Assembly (NCBI GenBank): GCA_934490165.1
Contig: CAKSTB010000008.1
Coordinates: forward strand, 1-64,000
Length of the DNA: 64,000 nucleotides
Reading direction: 5' to 3'
Source: an uncultured Ruminiclostridium sp.
GTDB taxonomy: Bacteria > Bacillota > Clostridia > Oscillospirales > Ruminococcaceae
Below are positions 9,533 to 17,593 of the stretch, in pieces (within the stretch, counting starts at the first letter, position 1; every line of letters begins with the position of its first letter). The notes beneath the pieces were generated by a model. That model did no database searches and had not been told where the DNA came from. It saw only the letters and a list, made by a program, of their open reading frames with translations. The position numbers and the translations under genes are program-made.

Positions 9533-10092
9533 ATGGCATTGATTTTTAGTATGATGAGGTTTCTTGAAAGCCGCCTGCACGACCTTCAGCGCAGTGTGGA
9601 GGAGATGCGCCTGCGGCTTATGAAGCCGTCCAGTATCTCGGTACAGATGATGAACCTGCCGTCCGTTACCTGCCGTATGCACTGGTGCAAGTGTCTTACC
9701 ACCGCAGAACGATACACGGAAATGTACGCATTTTACAGCGAGTGCGTCCGCAAGGGTTGCTTACTTTCCGACGAGCCGCTCTTCGCTATTATGGATCGTA
9801 AGGACTACCTGGAAGGCTATATAGGCGATACGCCCTACCCCAATGCGGTATGTGTGCCCGTTCGCCCGAACAAGGCGGCGGCAGATGCGGTCGTACTGCC
9901 GGAATGTCGGGTGCTGTCGGTATTGTACAGCGGCATTGACGAAGCTTGGCTGGCACTCGGACGTGAAGCAAAAGCCCGCGGTCTGAAGCCTGTAGCTCCG
10001 CCCGTGTACTCGGAATAGTAGCCCAATATACAGGCAGAGAGATCGACACCAGCCGCTACTGCTCCCGCATCGTACTGCCTGTTGAGGAATGA
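9533..10092 (+). pseudogene. Broken MerR-family regulator (effector domain remnant)
   Basis: The translation carries the coiled segment (MRFLESRLHDLQRSVEEMR) and the GyrI-like effector-binding domain typical of MerR-family regulators. The N-terminal winged-helix DNA-binding domain is absent: coding similarity begins just after the upstream terminator. The frame ends at a stop at 10016-10018, but another frame continues at once with the expected domain end (QYTGREIDTSRYCSR...LPVEE, stop at 10090-10092), so a frameshift near 10012 splits the last strand. Truncation plus frameshift make a functional protein unlikely. It may have been the regulator of MerR-type promoters like those at 15840 and 51473, but no evidence ties them together. 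Confidence 0.7.
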
Positions 10093-10161
10093 TACAACCG
10101 TTTCAAAGCAGGGATATACGCCGCAGAAGCGACTTACGACAACAGATTTTACATTTATATA

Positions 10162-10209
10162 AAAAATACAGCAGTGGGTTCTTGTATCTGGACCCACTGC
10201 TGTATTTTT
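10162..10209. terminator. Bidirectional terminator
   Basis: An 18-base-pair perfect stem (AAAAATACAGCAGTGGGT and its complement) with a 12-base loop and an A-run/T-run at either side. It can end the minus-strand exported-protein operon and anything coming from the MerR remnant. Confidence 0.88.
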
Positions 10210-10241
10210 ATATTTTTGGCACTTCAGCTGTTATTAAAAAA

Positions 10242-11558
10242 TTATGAAAAATAGGTTATGATCGTGATATTCTCCTTACTGCCGTCCGCCTTTACAACAT
10301 CATAGGCATCTTTCAGTTCAAATCGGAAAACGCCCTCTGCGTTATCGGGCATAACAAACGTAATGCTCAGGTATTCATCAAGATCCACAATATCAATGTC
10401 CGATACAAGCACCTCAGAACCATCTGACGCATACACGCTGAACGGATAGAAGTCAAGCAAATTGAATTCCTCATGCTCCAGAGTGAGCTCCATGCTTACG
10501 GTATGATCTTTAACTTCTATCAAAGAATGGATCGCGGGAGCTGCCACAACGGTCGAACAAGAGTATTCGGCATTTGTTGTATTGGTTTTTGCACTGAAAT
10601 TTATATACCCTATGCTGTTGTCATTTTCAATATAGGTGTAAGGGAAGGACAGGTGCAGAGCAATCAGCGTTTCATTAACATAATCGACCGCGCTGATCAC
10701 GGCGTAGTCCTTAAGACAGCCGTCAAGAGAAATATCTTCAGCCTTGATGTCATTAACAAATGTTATATTTTTCGCCTGTACATAGACAATATCGGAAAGC
10801 GTGAATGTATCCACATGGTCGTTTGTTACATATACGCCGTAAAAGTCGGTTGTAAGCGTCAACGTCAGAGGTTTATTGAATGTAGTCGCGTTACCCGGGA
10901 TCTCGATATAAGCATAGTCGCTTCCGTCAGTCGAGCCGGAAAGAGTGAGTGTTGCCGTCTGCGACAGAACTTCATCTCCGTCATCATCTGTAACGAAATC
11001 CGTTTTGACCGATTCCACAGTCATATTCTGCGCCGCTCCGCTCAGTGTAAAGTCAGAAGCGGAAATATCCTTATTGAAGCAAGCGGATTCCAGATTTATT
11101 TCGATCTGCTGTTTTTCGGTTCCGCCGTAAACAACGGATTCAGAATGCGCCTGCGCCTGTGTGATCGGGATTTCGGCTTTCACCGATTTGTTTTTGATAA
11201 TGCCCTCGCCCTCTATCGTGCCGTATTCACCTTCCGCCAATGCTCCGGAAATAGAGAAAACAATACAGCCGTTTTCCTCATCATACGCGGCGTTATCCAC
11301 TTTCATACCGGTAAATGCACCGCCGAGCGTAAACGCGGAAAGGTCTTTGAAATCGGTTTCCGGCTCGCAGTCGTCCATCGGTGCAACAGCAAAAGAACCG
11401 TAGTTGCCGAAGCCCGCATTATACTGTGAGCTACAGTATACATATGCCGTATCATCCGTTACAGAAGAAGTGTCGTTTTCATCACAGCCCGCAAGGCACA
11501 GCATACACAGCGCGAATGCAAACGCTGTAACAAGCAGTTTCTTTTTCATTTCTCTCAT
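10242..11558 (-). CDS. Predicted lipoprotein, unknown function
   Basis: 438 residues. The N-terminus is a lipoprotein signal (Lys-rich start, hydrophobic stretch, lipobox LAGC at about 22-25), so the mature protein is probably anchored on the outer face of the membrane. The rest is rich in Thr, Ser, Asp and Val and looks like a chain of about four Ig-like beta-sandwich modules; phrases such as DFTLSGAAQNMTV and DISLDGCLKDYAV recur roughly every 90 residues. I recognise no catalytic motif. It is the second gene of an operon: its ATG overlaps the TGA of the upstream gene (ATGA). A second in-frame ATG three codons later (11549) is an alternative start. Confidence 0.7.
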   Translation of the reverse strand: MREMKKKLLVTAFAFALCMLCLAGCDENDTSSVTDDTAYVYCSSQYNAGFGNYGSFAVAPMDDCEPETDFKDLSAFTLGGAFTGMKVDNAAYDEENGCIVFSISGALAEGEYGTIEGEGIIKNKSVKAEIPITQAQAHSESVVYGGTEKQQIEINLESACFNKDISASDFTLSGAAQNMTVESVKTDFVTDDDGDEVLSQTATLTLSGSTDGSDYAYIEIPGNATTFNKPLTLTLTTDFYGVYVTNDHVDTFTLSDIVYVQAKNITFVNDIKAEDISLDGCLKDYAVISAVDYVNETLIALHLSFPYTYIENDNSIGYINFSAKTNTTNAEYSCSTVVAAPAIHSLIEVKDHTVSMELTLEHEEFNLLDFYPFSVYASDGSEVLVSDIDIVDLDEYLSITFVMPDNAEGVFRFELKDAYDVVKADGSKENITIITYFS

Positions 11559-13093
11559 TCTACCTTTCCGAACACTTCGGGCATATTGTTCATATTACCC
11601 TGAAACATATTGTAAATGGCATCTACAGTTGTATTACCGTTGTCGCTGTATATTTCGTCATATGAGCCGAGCAGGATACCGTCCGTGCCTGCAAATGCGA
11701 TATAGGACCAATCTTTTCCGCTATAATATCGCGGAGTGGGAGAGCCGAAAACCTTGTATTTCAGGTCGCCCCAGTATACTTCATCTACAGAGTTGCCGTT
11801 TTGGCTGACATAGCTTGTGTAAAATTTATAGTATTCGTTAGAGAGCGTACTTCCCTCGTGCTTCATTCTCTGCTTACGGTAGAGCGAATGATTCCAGTCA
11901 TTGCAAGTAAAGCCTGCTGTCTGCAAAAACTGTGCCATGGTAAAATTGTTATCCTTGTTGTAATTCTTCTTGTAATTCTGAAAATCACTTTGGATCATAT
12001 CCACGAAAGCTGCATTGTTAAGTGCATAAACTTTTACGGTTCTCATATTTCCCTGCCTTGTCGTACTGCGTCTGGAGGCATATGTATAGTGATTACTTCC
12101 GCTTGTCGGAAAAGCTTTTGAAACATAGAGCTTTGCGGATAACACCTTACCGCTGGCATAATGAAGAACGCTGTTTGTATCCTTACGGTTCTGCTCCTGT
12201 TTATCCAGCTCATTTATCTCTTTTTGCAGGTATTCAAACGCTTTTTCTGCCGCGGCTTTTATTCTCGCCCATCTGTCGCGGTATATTTCTTTCTGTGTAT
12301 CGCTTGCGTTTTTGGTTTCGTATGCATTCTGGAACGCATACAGAACAAGTCCTTCCAGCGCCGTTGCCGAAACATACTCGAGAAATTCACGCTTCGGTGC
12401 AAAGGACTGTGTATCGAATGCCCACAGATGCTCATAAGTCACGTTATAGTGGTTCATCAGGGAAAGATTGCCTGTTGTAACATTCGGAAGTGTTATTTTC
12501 TCAAGCAGAGTCTTTAACTGAAGATAGAGATCGCCCGTAGAGGTCGAAGAGCCGAAAAGAATATGCTCGAGATTGTTCTTATAGAACATTGCTTCCTCAG
12601 CATCTGCCTGTTCCTTTGTATACCCTCCGGACGCTTCCTTGACAGTCATTGCGGAATATCCGGCGTAGATCGGATAAACAGTACCCGAAAAAACATCTAC
12701 GGTATTGTAAAACTCTATCATCGTGTTCTGAGAAATACGTTTTTCCTGATTTTTAAGGATCTCTACCAGACTGTTCTGGATTTCACCGAGCTTTTTATTT
12801 ACTTCCTTTATCTGCTTTGTATAGCTGTCTGTATAGTCGATGCCAAGACAATCAAATACCTGTGCGCAAAGATAATCGCCCACTGTAGGCAGACTGTCCT
12901 TTACTATTCCCGCTCCCTTTTCGCTGACAAGATTTATCACACTGTCAAAAAGGGACGCTTCCTTTGTGCCTGCCGTCTGTGCGGAAACAGTATCTCCGCC
13001 GCCCGCATTGATCATCATTGTAAATGTGGGAAAAATCATGGTAAGAGCCAGTACAAGCGCAAGTGCGGATCTCATAAAATGACGTTTTAACAT
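11555..13093 (-). CDS. Secreted protein, unknown function
   Basis: 512 residues from the ATG at 13093, chosen because GAGGAGG lies 5-6 bases upstream and the product then begins with a clear signal peptide (MLKRHFMRSALALVLALTMI...). The longer open frame to 13384 would run through the promoter. After the signal the protein is mainly helical and polar, with a coiled-coil-like stretch (KKLGEIQNSLVEILKNQEKR, about 105-125) and a Lys/Glu-rich part near 295-315. No enzyme motif, sortase signal or membrane anchor was seen. It is translationally coupled to the lipoprotein at 10242-11558, so the two probably act together at the cell surface. Confidence 0.72.
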   Translation of the reverse strand: MLKRHFMRSALALVLALTMIFPTFTMMINAGGGDTVSAQTAGTKEASLFDSVINLVSEKGAGIVKDSLPTVGDYLCAQVFDCLGIDYTDSYTKQIKEVNKKLGEIQNSLVEILKNQEKRISQNTMIEFYNTVDVFSGTVYPIYAGYSAMTVKEASGGYTKEQADAEEAMFYKNNLEHILFGSSTSTGDLYLQLKTLLEKITLPNVTTGNLSLMNHYNVTYEHLWAFDTQSFAPKREFLEYVSATALEGLVLYAFQNAYETKNASDTQKEIYRDRWARIKAAAEKAFEYLQKEINELDKQEQNRKDTNSVLHYASGKVLSAKLYVSKAFPTSGSNHYTYASRRSTTRQGNMRTVKVYALNNAAFVDMIQSDFQNYKKNYNKDNNFTMAQFLQTAGFTCNDWNHSLYRKQRMKHEGSTLSNEYYKFYTSYVSQNGNSVDEVYWGDLKYKVFGSPTPRYYSGKDWSYIAFAGTDGILLGSYDEIYSDNGNTTVDAIYNMFQGNMNNMPEVFGKVE

Positions 13094-13210
13094 TTTTACC
13101 TCCTCTGTTTCATTGAATTCGTTTCCCCGATAAAGTAAGGGAGCAACGATATCTTTATATAGCTTTTTCGAGCATAGCAACGCTCGTATCAAGCTTAACG
13201 GTATGGCATT

Positions 13211-13239
13211 ATTATAAAGAATTCTCCGCAAGAAGTCAA
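13211..13239 (-). promoter_or_regulatory. Sigma-A promoter of exported-protein operon
   Basis: On the minus strand, TTGACT (13239-13234) and a perfect TATAAT (13216-13211) with a 17-base spacer. The leader to the ATG at 13093 is about 110 bases. Confidence 0.8.
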
Positions 13240-13349
13240 TATAAAACGCATAAACAGCGATATAGAGGAACGAAAGCACGAAAAACTTGCATATGAAACA
13301 CGATATGTTTTGTTCAAAACCGAAAATATAAAATTGTAAATTTTTGTGC

Positions 13350-13378
13350 TTGACAAAACCACAACATTCTGATATAAT
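13350..13378 (+). promoter_or_regulatory. Sigma-A promoter of tRNA-Leu copy 1
   Basis: TTGACA at 13350-13355, 17-base spacer, TATAAT at 13373-13378: a consensus promoter that would start transcription just before the tRNA. Confidence 0.85.
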
Positions 13379-13392
13379 AAACAAGCTGATTT

Positions 13393-13479
13393 GCGGGGAT
13401 GCTGGAATCGGCAGACAGGCAAGCTTGAGGTGCTTGTGTCAGTATTGGCGTGTGGGTTCAAGTCCCATTTCCCGCACCA
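13393..13479 (+). tRNA. tRNA-Leu (anticodon GAG), copy 1
   Basis: 87 bases including an encoded CCA. The acceptor stem pairs GCGGGGA with TTCCCGC. The anticodon stem CAAGC/GCTTG encloses the loop TTGAGGT, giving anticodon GAG (codons CUC/CUU). A long variable arm identifies a class II leucine tRNA, and the T-loop is GGTTCAAGTCC. An identical gene lies on the other strand at 43949-44035. Confidence 0.95.
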
Positions 13480-13480
13480 C

Positions 13481-13520
13481 GAAAAAGCCACATTTGTCTT
13501 TAGACGAATGTGGCTTTTTC
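13481..13520 (+). terminator. Terminator of tRNA-Leu copy 1
   Basis: Stem of about 16 pairs (GAAAAAGCCACATT ... AATGTGGCTTTTTC) directly after the tRNA, ending in CTTTTTC. The same hairpin with small changes follows the second tRNA copy. Confidence 0.85.
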
Positions 13521-13524
13521 AATT

Positions 13525-13616
13525 AAATCCGTCCTACTGACGGAATAAATCTTCCTTACGAAAGATGAAATCACTTTGTGATGAGATCTGCCTTTTGGCA
13601 GGAGAAAGACGGATTT
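13525..13616. repeat. Tandem mini-hairpin intergenic repeat, copy 2
   Basis: Outer arms AAATCCGTC (13525-13533) and GACGGATTT (13608-13616) enclose or overlap four small hairpins: TCCGTC/GACGGA, ATCTT/AAGAT, ATCAC/GTGAT and CTGCC/GGCAG. Same architecture as the copies at 19-160 and 43761-43902; its first ~36 bases are almost identical to those of the latter. Confidence 0.6.
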
Positions 13617-13692
13617 GATTTTCAAGTACCATTATTCACATATAAGAGAAAACGGACAACGGCAAGTATCAACTTACCATTGTCAGTTTATA

Positions 13693-14862
13693 TTACTTAT
13701 TTGCGATATACCCGTTAATTCCTTTTTTCAGCCTTTCAAGGCCGTCATTCAGCACCGAATGCGGGCAAGCAATATTAAGTCTTAAGAACAGATTTCCGTT
13801 ACCTCTGTATGCCGCTCCCGCCGAAAGATACAACCCTGTTTCTTTTCTTATGAAGGAGGCGAGTTCCTTGCTGTTATCTGTTAATGCCGATACATCGAGC
13901 CACATAAGATAGGTAGCATCGCTGTGCAGTGCTTTCACCTGCGGGATATTCTCTTCCAGAAAGCGGTACACAGTTTGCTTGCTTTCCGACAGATATTCAT
14001 TCAGACTGTCGAGCCACTCGCCGCCGTCCGTCAGTGCCGCAATTGCCGCCGTCATCGCAAATACATTGGGCTCGGCGCATTCATCGGTATTTATCGCTCT
14101 CCACACCTTGTGGCGAAGTCTTGGCGACGGAACGCTTATTGCCGCCGTCTGAAGTCCGGCTATATTAAACGCCTTTGTCGGAGAGATAAGCGTTATACTG
14201 TTATCTCTGCATTCGTCATTTATGCTTGCAAACGGAACATATCGCTTTCCGGGCTCGGTAATGTCGCAGTGTATCTCATCGGATATAACCGTAACGCCGT
14301 ACCTTATGCACAGCTCCCCGACCTTTTCAAGCTCTTCCCTGCTCCATATTCTGCCCGACGGATTTTGCGGATTGCAAAGTATCATAAGCGTTGTCTGAGG
14401 ATCGGCAAGTTTTTGCTCAAGATCGTCATAATCCATACAGTAATTGCCGCTTTCATATACAAGTTTATTGTCCAGAACCTGTCTGCCGTTGTTCTCAATA
14501 CAGTTGCAGAAAATATTGTATACCGGTGTTTGTACCACTACCTTTTCGGCAGGAGTGGTAATTTTTCTCACAATTGATGATATGGCAGGGATCACGCCGG
14601 TGCAGAACATCAACCAGTCTTTATGAAGCTCTATTCCGTGACGTGACTTCCACCATGATATATATGCGTCGTACCACTCATCGGGTATTATCGTGTAGCC
14701 GAATATTCCGTGCTTTGCCCGCTGCTCTACTGCCGAGGTGATACACGGCGCGGTTTTAAAATCCATATCAGCCACCCACATAGGCAGCTCACCGTCTTTG
14801 ATATCCCACTTGAGCGAATATGTGCCCGAGCGGTCGTTTATCTCATCAAAATCAAATTCCAT
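13693..14862 (-). CDS. patB: PatB/MalY-type PLP aminotransferase (putative C-S lyase)
   Basis: 389-residue fold-type I PLP enzyme of the MalY/PatB group, whose members cleave cystathionine or other cysteine S-conjugates (beta C-S lyase), releasing a thiol, pyruvate and ammonia. Family signs are the N-terminus with LPMWVADMDF, NPQNPSGR (about 167-174), the PLP-phosphate region SDEIHCD (about 198) and the lysine that binds PLP in SPTKAFNIAGL (about 234). Length is normal. It lies 73 bases downstream of the DUF3737 gene on the same strand, behind the MerR-type promoter at 15840, so both are probably one operon; PatB next to DUF3737 is a recurring pair in Firmicutes. Exact substrate is not predictable. 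Confidence 0.9.
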   Translation of the reverse strand: MEFDFDEINDRSGTYSLKWDIKDGELPMWVADMDFKTAPCITSAVEQRAKHGIFGYTIIPDEWYDAYISWWKSRHGIELHKDWLMFCTGVIPAISSIVRKITTPAEKVVVQTPVYNIFCNCIENNGRQVLDNKLVYESGNYCMDYDDLEQKLADPQTTLMILCNPQNPSGRIWSREELEKVGELCIRYGVTVISDEIHCDITEPGKRYVPFASINDECRDNSITLISPTKAFNIAGLQTAAISVPSPRLRHKVWRAINTDECAEPNVFAMTAAIAALTDGGEWLDSLNEYLSESKQTVYRFLEENIPQVKALHSDATYLMWLDVSALTDNSKELASFIRKETGLYLSAGAAYRGNGNLFLRLNIACPHSVLNDGLERLKKGINGYIANK

Positions 14863-14935
14863 AACATAATCCTTTCATACATTTCTACCCGCATTATAAG
14901 CCGCATCAAGCGCATAATGTACCTTTATTGCGCTC

Positions 14936-15808
14936 TTACGCACAGCCCTTTGAGCCTTTGCCGCCGCAGTTATCACGGCATATTATTGTTGTTTTTGACG
15001 GATCGACCTTGTCCGGTTCTATCGTCAATTCACCTATCGAGTCGGCTGTAATCCTGCCCTGAGAGGGATTGAGCACGCTGTCTACACTACCCGTTATGTC
15101 CGCATTTACGGACGAATACTCAAATGCGAGCGTAGTATTGAGCAGCTTGCAGTTTTTCAGCGTCAGGTGCTCAATGTAGCACAGTCCCTGCAGGCTTTCG
15201 ATCGTACAGTCGATAAGCGTCAGGTTTTCGGCATTCCAACCGAGATATTCTCCCGAAATAAACGAATTTCTAACGGTCACGTTTTTGCTGTTCCAGAATG
15301 CGTCCTTGCTGAGAAGCTTTGAATTGCTTATCACCACGTTCTCCGCACCGTCAAAGCAATAGTTTCCGTACAGTGTAAGTCCGTCTATTCGCATATTCTT
15401 GCAGTTCATCGCAAAGTAATCGCCTTTTGCCGAAACCTTGTCGAGCCTTACATTATTGCAGTTCCAAAGCGTTTCTGCGGCATTTGCAAACGATACGTTT
15501 TCAAGCGTAAGTCCGTTGCAACGGCGGAAGTTTTTCGGAGCTTCGATAAGGCAGTCACTGACCTTTATATCATCTGTGTACCACACGCCTGCCCTTGCAT
15601 TCTCAAACCACGTCGTATTGCTTACAGCGATATGCTTTGAATACCACAGCGGGTACTTCCAGCGGAACATACTGCCGTCAAGCTCTATATTTCTGCACTC
15701 TTTGAGCGGTGATTCGCCGTCGGCAAATATCGAATCCTTTATCGAAAGGTCGCACGAGCCGAACAGCGCGCGCTCACCGGTAAAATAACCGCGTTCAATA
15801 TTTTTCAT
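14936..15808 (-). CDS. DUF3737 family protein (right-handed beta-helix-like)
   Basis: 290 residues made of short, regular strands with recurring [NDS]-[ACV]-x-[NLI]-[TV] steps (for example NCNNVRLDKV, NSKNVTVRNS, NAENLTLIDC), as expected for a right-handed parallel beta-helix of the DUF3737 family. Conserved landmarks include the start RGYFTGERALF and the segment MFRWKYPLWYS. No signal peptide, so cytosolic. The C-terminus ends in a small Cys/Gly-rich tail (CRDNCGGKGSKGCA). AGAGG precedes the ATG. It is the first gene after a MerR-type promoter and is followed by patB. The family has no established biochemical function. Confidence 0.85.
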   Translation of the reverse strand: MKNIERGYFTGERALFGSCDLSIKDSIFADGESPLKECRNIELDGSMFRWKYPLWYSKHIAVSNTTWFENARAGVWYTDDIKVSDCLIEAPKNFRRCNGLTLENVSFANAAETLWNCNNVRLDKVSAKGDYFAMNCKNMRIDGLTLYGNYCFDGAENVVISNSKLLSKDAFWNSKNVTVRNSFISGEYLGWNAENLTLIDCTIESLQGLCYIEHLTLKNCKLLNTTLAFEYSSVNADITGSVDSVLNPSQGRITADSIGELTIEPDKVDPSKTTIICRDNCGGKGSKGCA

Positions 15809-15839
15809 ATCGGCACCTCTTTTCTTTCTGTCCTTCTGT

Positions 15840-15870
15840 ATTGTATCACATGGAGTTCACTCCAAGTCAA
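15840..15870 (-). promoter_or_regulatory. MerR-type promoter/operator, copy 1
   Basis: Minus-strand reading: TTGACT (15870-15865), a 19-base spacer and TACAAT (15845-15840). The spacer holds the dyad ACTTGGAGT..ACTCCATGT centred between -35 and -10. A 19-base spacer with a central palindrome is the signature of MerR-family activation by DNA untwisting. The 31-base element is identical to the plus-strand promoter at 51473-51503. Confidence 0.85.
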
Positions 15871-15942
15871 GAGGTTTTGCGAAAAAAGTCGGAATATTTA
15901 CGAAAATCTTATCCGAAAGCGCATAAAAACATAAAATTTTGC

Positions 15943-15971
15943 TTGACAAACCCAGCTCTTTGTGCTACAAT
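15943..15971 (+). promoter_or_regulatory. Sigma-A promoter of ssrA
   Basis: TTGACA at 15943-15948, 17-base spacer, TACAAT at 15966-15971, leaving about 14 bases to the mature tmRNA 5' end. Confidence 0.85.
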
Positions 15972-15985
15972 AATTATCCAAACAA

Positions 15986-16336
15986 GGGGCCGTAAAGGTT
16001 TCGACGGGGGTTGTGAACCCGGCTAAGCACGCAGAGATCGCCTTATCTCTTTAAACGGGGCATTTTTAAAATTAAACGCAGACAATAGATCTGAATTAGT
16101 AGCTGCCTAAGTGCGCTACCGTCCTTGTAGAGAGCGCTGTGGCTCTATAAAGGGCGTCGACTAACAGCCAATGTTTTCGGTGAGAGTCCTGTAACCGTCA
16201 ACACATCAAAGGACTACCGGACTTCTATCCTGTGAGTCGGAGCGGAGAAAGGGAATTTCAAAAGACTTCACTAAGCGTGTAGAAAGGTTGGCGGATCGGT
16301 TTTCGGACAGGAGTTCGATTCTCCTCGGCTCCACCA
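15986..16336 (+). ncRNA. ssrA: tmRNA (trans-translation RNA)
   Basis: Single-piece tmRNA of 351 bases. The 5' end GGGGCCGTAAAGGTTTCGAC and the 3' end with GGTTCGATTC-type T-arm and CGGCTCCACCA form the tRNA-like domain; GGGGCCG pairs with CGGCTCC. The tag reading frame is visible at 16075-16110 and encodes NADNRSELVAA followed by TAA; the resume codon may lie slightly further upstream. It rescues stalled ribosomes together with SmpB, whose gene is also in this window (44143-44607). Confidence 0.97.
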
Positions 16337-16342
16337 TTTTTT
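16323..16342 (+). repeat. Direct repeat (att-like), ssrA 3' end copy
   Basis: The last bases of ssrA plus a T-run form a 20-base sequence repeated exactly at 17185-17204, 862 bases downstream. Similar, but not identical, CA-TCATAT-rich hairpin sequence follows both copies. Confidence 0.75.
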
Positions 16343-16374
16343 CCACGCTCATATATATGGGTGTGGAATTTTTT
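16341..16374 (+). terminator. ssrA terminator
   Basis: TTCCAC pairs with GTGGAA, continued by weaker CATATA pairing, then ATTTTTT. It sits 5 bases after the encoded CCA. Confidence 0.75.
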
Positions 16375-16562
16375 GTGTACGGTAGTACAAAACGCATAAA
16401 ATTATCCGACATTTTCCGTACCTGTCAGCACTGCCCTGACACCGTCATAATTATAGTATAATCACCTTTGACTTTTAATTCCCGATATGCTATACTGGTT
16501 TTGATAACAGAATTTTTTCAGGCTAAAGATTTAATTTTCACGCATCAAGGAGAAAGCATTAA

Positions 16563-17036
16563 ATGAAACTATTATTTAAGCAAAGATTATTCTCGTGGTT
16601 TGACAGCTACGACATTTATGATGAAGCCGGAAATACTGCGTTCGTTGTAAAAGGTGAGCTTGCATGGGGACACCTGCTCCGTATTTATAACACCAACGGA
16701 AAAGAGGTTGGGTATATTAAGGAAAAGGTGTTTACCTGGCTTCCGAAGTTTGAGATGTATGTTGACTCTCGATATGTTGGTTGCATCAGCAAAGAGTTTA
16801 CATTCATAAGACCCAGATTCAACATTGATTATAACGGCTGGAATATAGACGGCGACTGGCTTGAGTGGGACTATACGATCCGTAACTCTGCCGGTCATTA
16901 CATAGCCTCTGTATCCAAAGAAATCTGGAACTGGACAGATACCTATGTGCTTGACGTACAAGACCCGCAGGACGCATTGTATGTTTTGATGTTGGTTCTT
17001 GCCATCGATGCGGAAAAATGCTCAAGAAACAACTGA
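16563..17036 (+). CDS. LURP-one-related family protein
   Basis: 157 residues matching the LURP-one-related/YxjI (tubby-like) pattern: an N-terminus MKLLFKQRLFSWFDSYDIYD, then beta strands with repeated short turns (AGNTAFVVKGELAWG, YIKEKVFTWLPKFEMYV), and a C-terminal hydrophobic helix (DALYVLMLVLAIDA). Such proteins form a 12-stranded barrel around a helix; their cellular role in bacteria is not established. AAGGAG lies 9-10 bases before the ATG. It is the only gene between the two direct repeats of the ssrA 3' end, so it may be a passenger of a small integrated element. Confidence 0.82.
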   Translation: MKLLFKQRLFSWFDSYDIYDEAGNTAFVVKGELAWGHLLRIYNTNGKEVGYIKEKVFTWLPKFEMYVDSRYVGCISKEFTFIRPRFNIDYNGWNIDGDWLEWDYTIRNSAGHYIASVSKEIWNWTDTYVLDVQDPQDALYVLMLVLAIDAEKCSRNN

Positions 17037-17184
17037 ATTTATTATAAACAAATCACAATTATCTAATTTATTTCAGCGATGAACGACTTTTATTGCTTTT
17101 GTAAACGAGCTAAAATCAGTTAATGCAGTATCAGCAGATTTTTATTGCAAATCGGGTGATTTTCGAAAAAACGTAGTATCCATA

Positions 17185-17204
17185 CCTCGGCTCCACCATT
17201 TTTT
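17185..17204 (+). repeat. Direct repeat (att-like), distal ssrA 3' end remnant
   Basis: Exact 20-base copy of the ssrA 3' terminus including CGGCTCCACCA and six Ts. It is followed by a hairpin-forming TCATATATTATATATGGG-type sequence resembling the ssrA terminator. The rest of ssrA is absent here. Confidence 0.75.
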
Positions 17205-17353
17205 TCACACTCATATATTATATATGGGCGTTGATTTTTTGCGTATAATTACGGATATTTTCTCTCGCCGCATTGTGCGGCTTTTCCTTTTACCGACAGC
17301 CGATATTCCGCATAACAGAGCCATTCGGTTAGTTTAGAATAACCATTTTCTTC

Positions 17354-17382
17354 TTGACTGCGACTTACTGCCGTGCTATACT
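17354..17382 (+). promoter_or_regulatory. Probable feoAB promoter
   Basis: TTGACT (17354-17359), 17-base spacer, TATACT (17377-17382). The transcript would have a ~205-base leader. Confidence 0.65.
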
Positions 17383-17593
17383 TATATCAAGCGATTAGCT
17401 ATATCTAACAGCTGTATTATTTTTACATCTTATGACATCTGCATTGCCTTGAAGATTTTAAATACCTGTCGTTTTTACGACAGGTCATATTTAAGCTCGC
17501 AAAACCGCATTTTCCGACATAATATTACATTTTCGGCAAACGCAATATGCAGACACATTAACATACAAATTATGTCACGGAGGACTTGTCACG

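Larger units (their letters stand above)
17037..17593. other. Intergenic region with att-like repeat and feo promoter/leader
   Basis: No gene. It holds the distal ssrA 3'-end copy (17185-17204), the feo promoter at 17354-17382, and a long leader of about 205 bases before feoAB. In the leader a perfect 8-base-pair hairpin ACCTGTCG/CGACAGGT lies at 17464-17485. I see no clear Fur box (GATAATNATTATC-like) and no riboswitch I recognise. Confidence 0.55.

Noticed and set aside
13195..13491. Minus-strand ORF of 98 residues across tRNA-Leu
   Set aside because: It is an antisense translation of the tRNA gene and its promoter; such tRNA-antisense ORFs are a known annotation artefact.
16206..16412. 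Minus-strand ORF of 68 residues at the ssrA 3' end
   Set aside because: Antisense of the tRNA-like domain of tmRNA (contains the familiar VEPRRIELLS-type artefact).
17037..17593. Possible riboswitch or Fur box in the feo leader
   Set aside because: Only one simple 8-pair hairpin is clear; no conserved metal-riboswitch core and no GATAATNATTATC-like box could be recognised.
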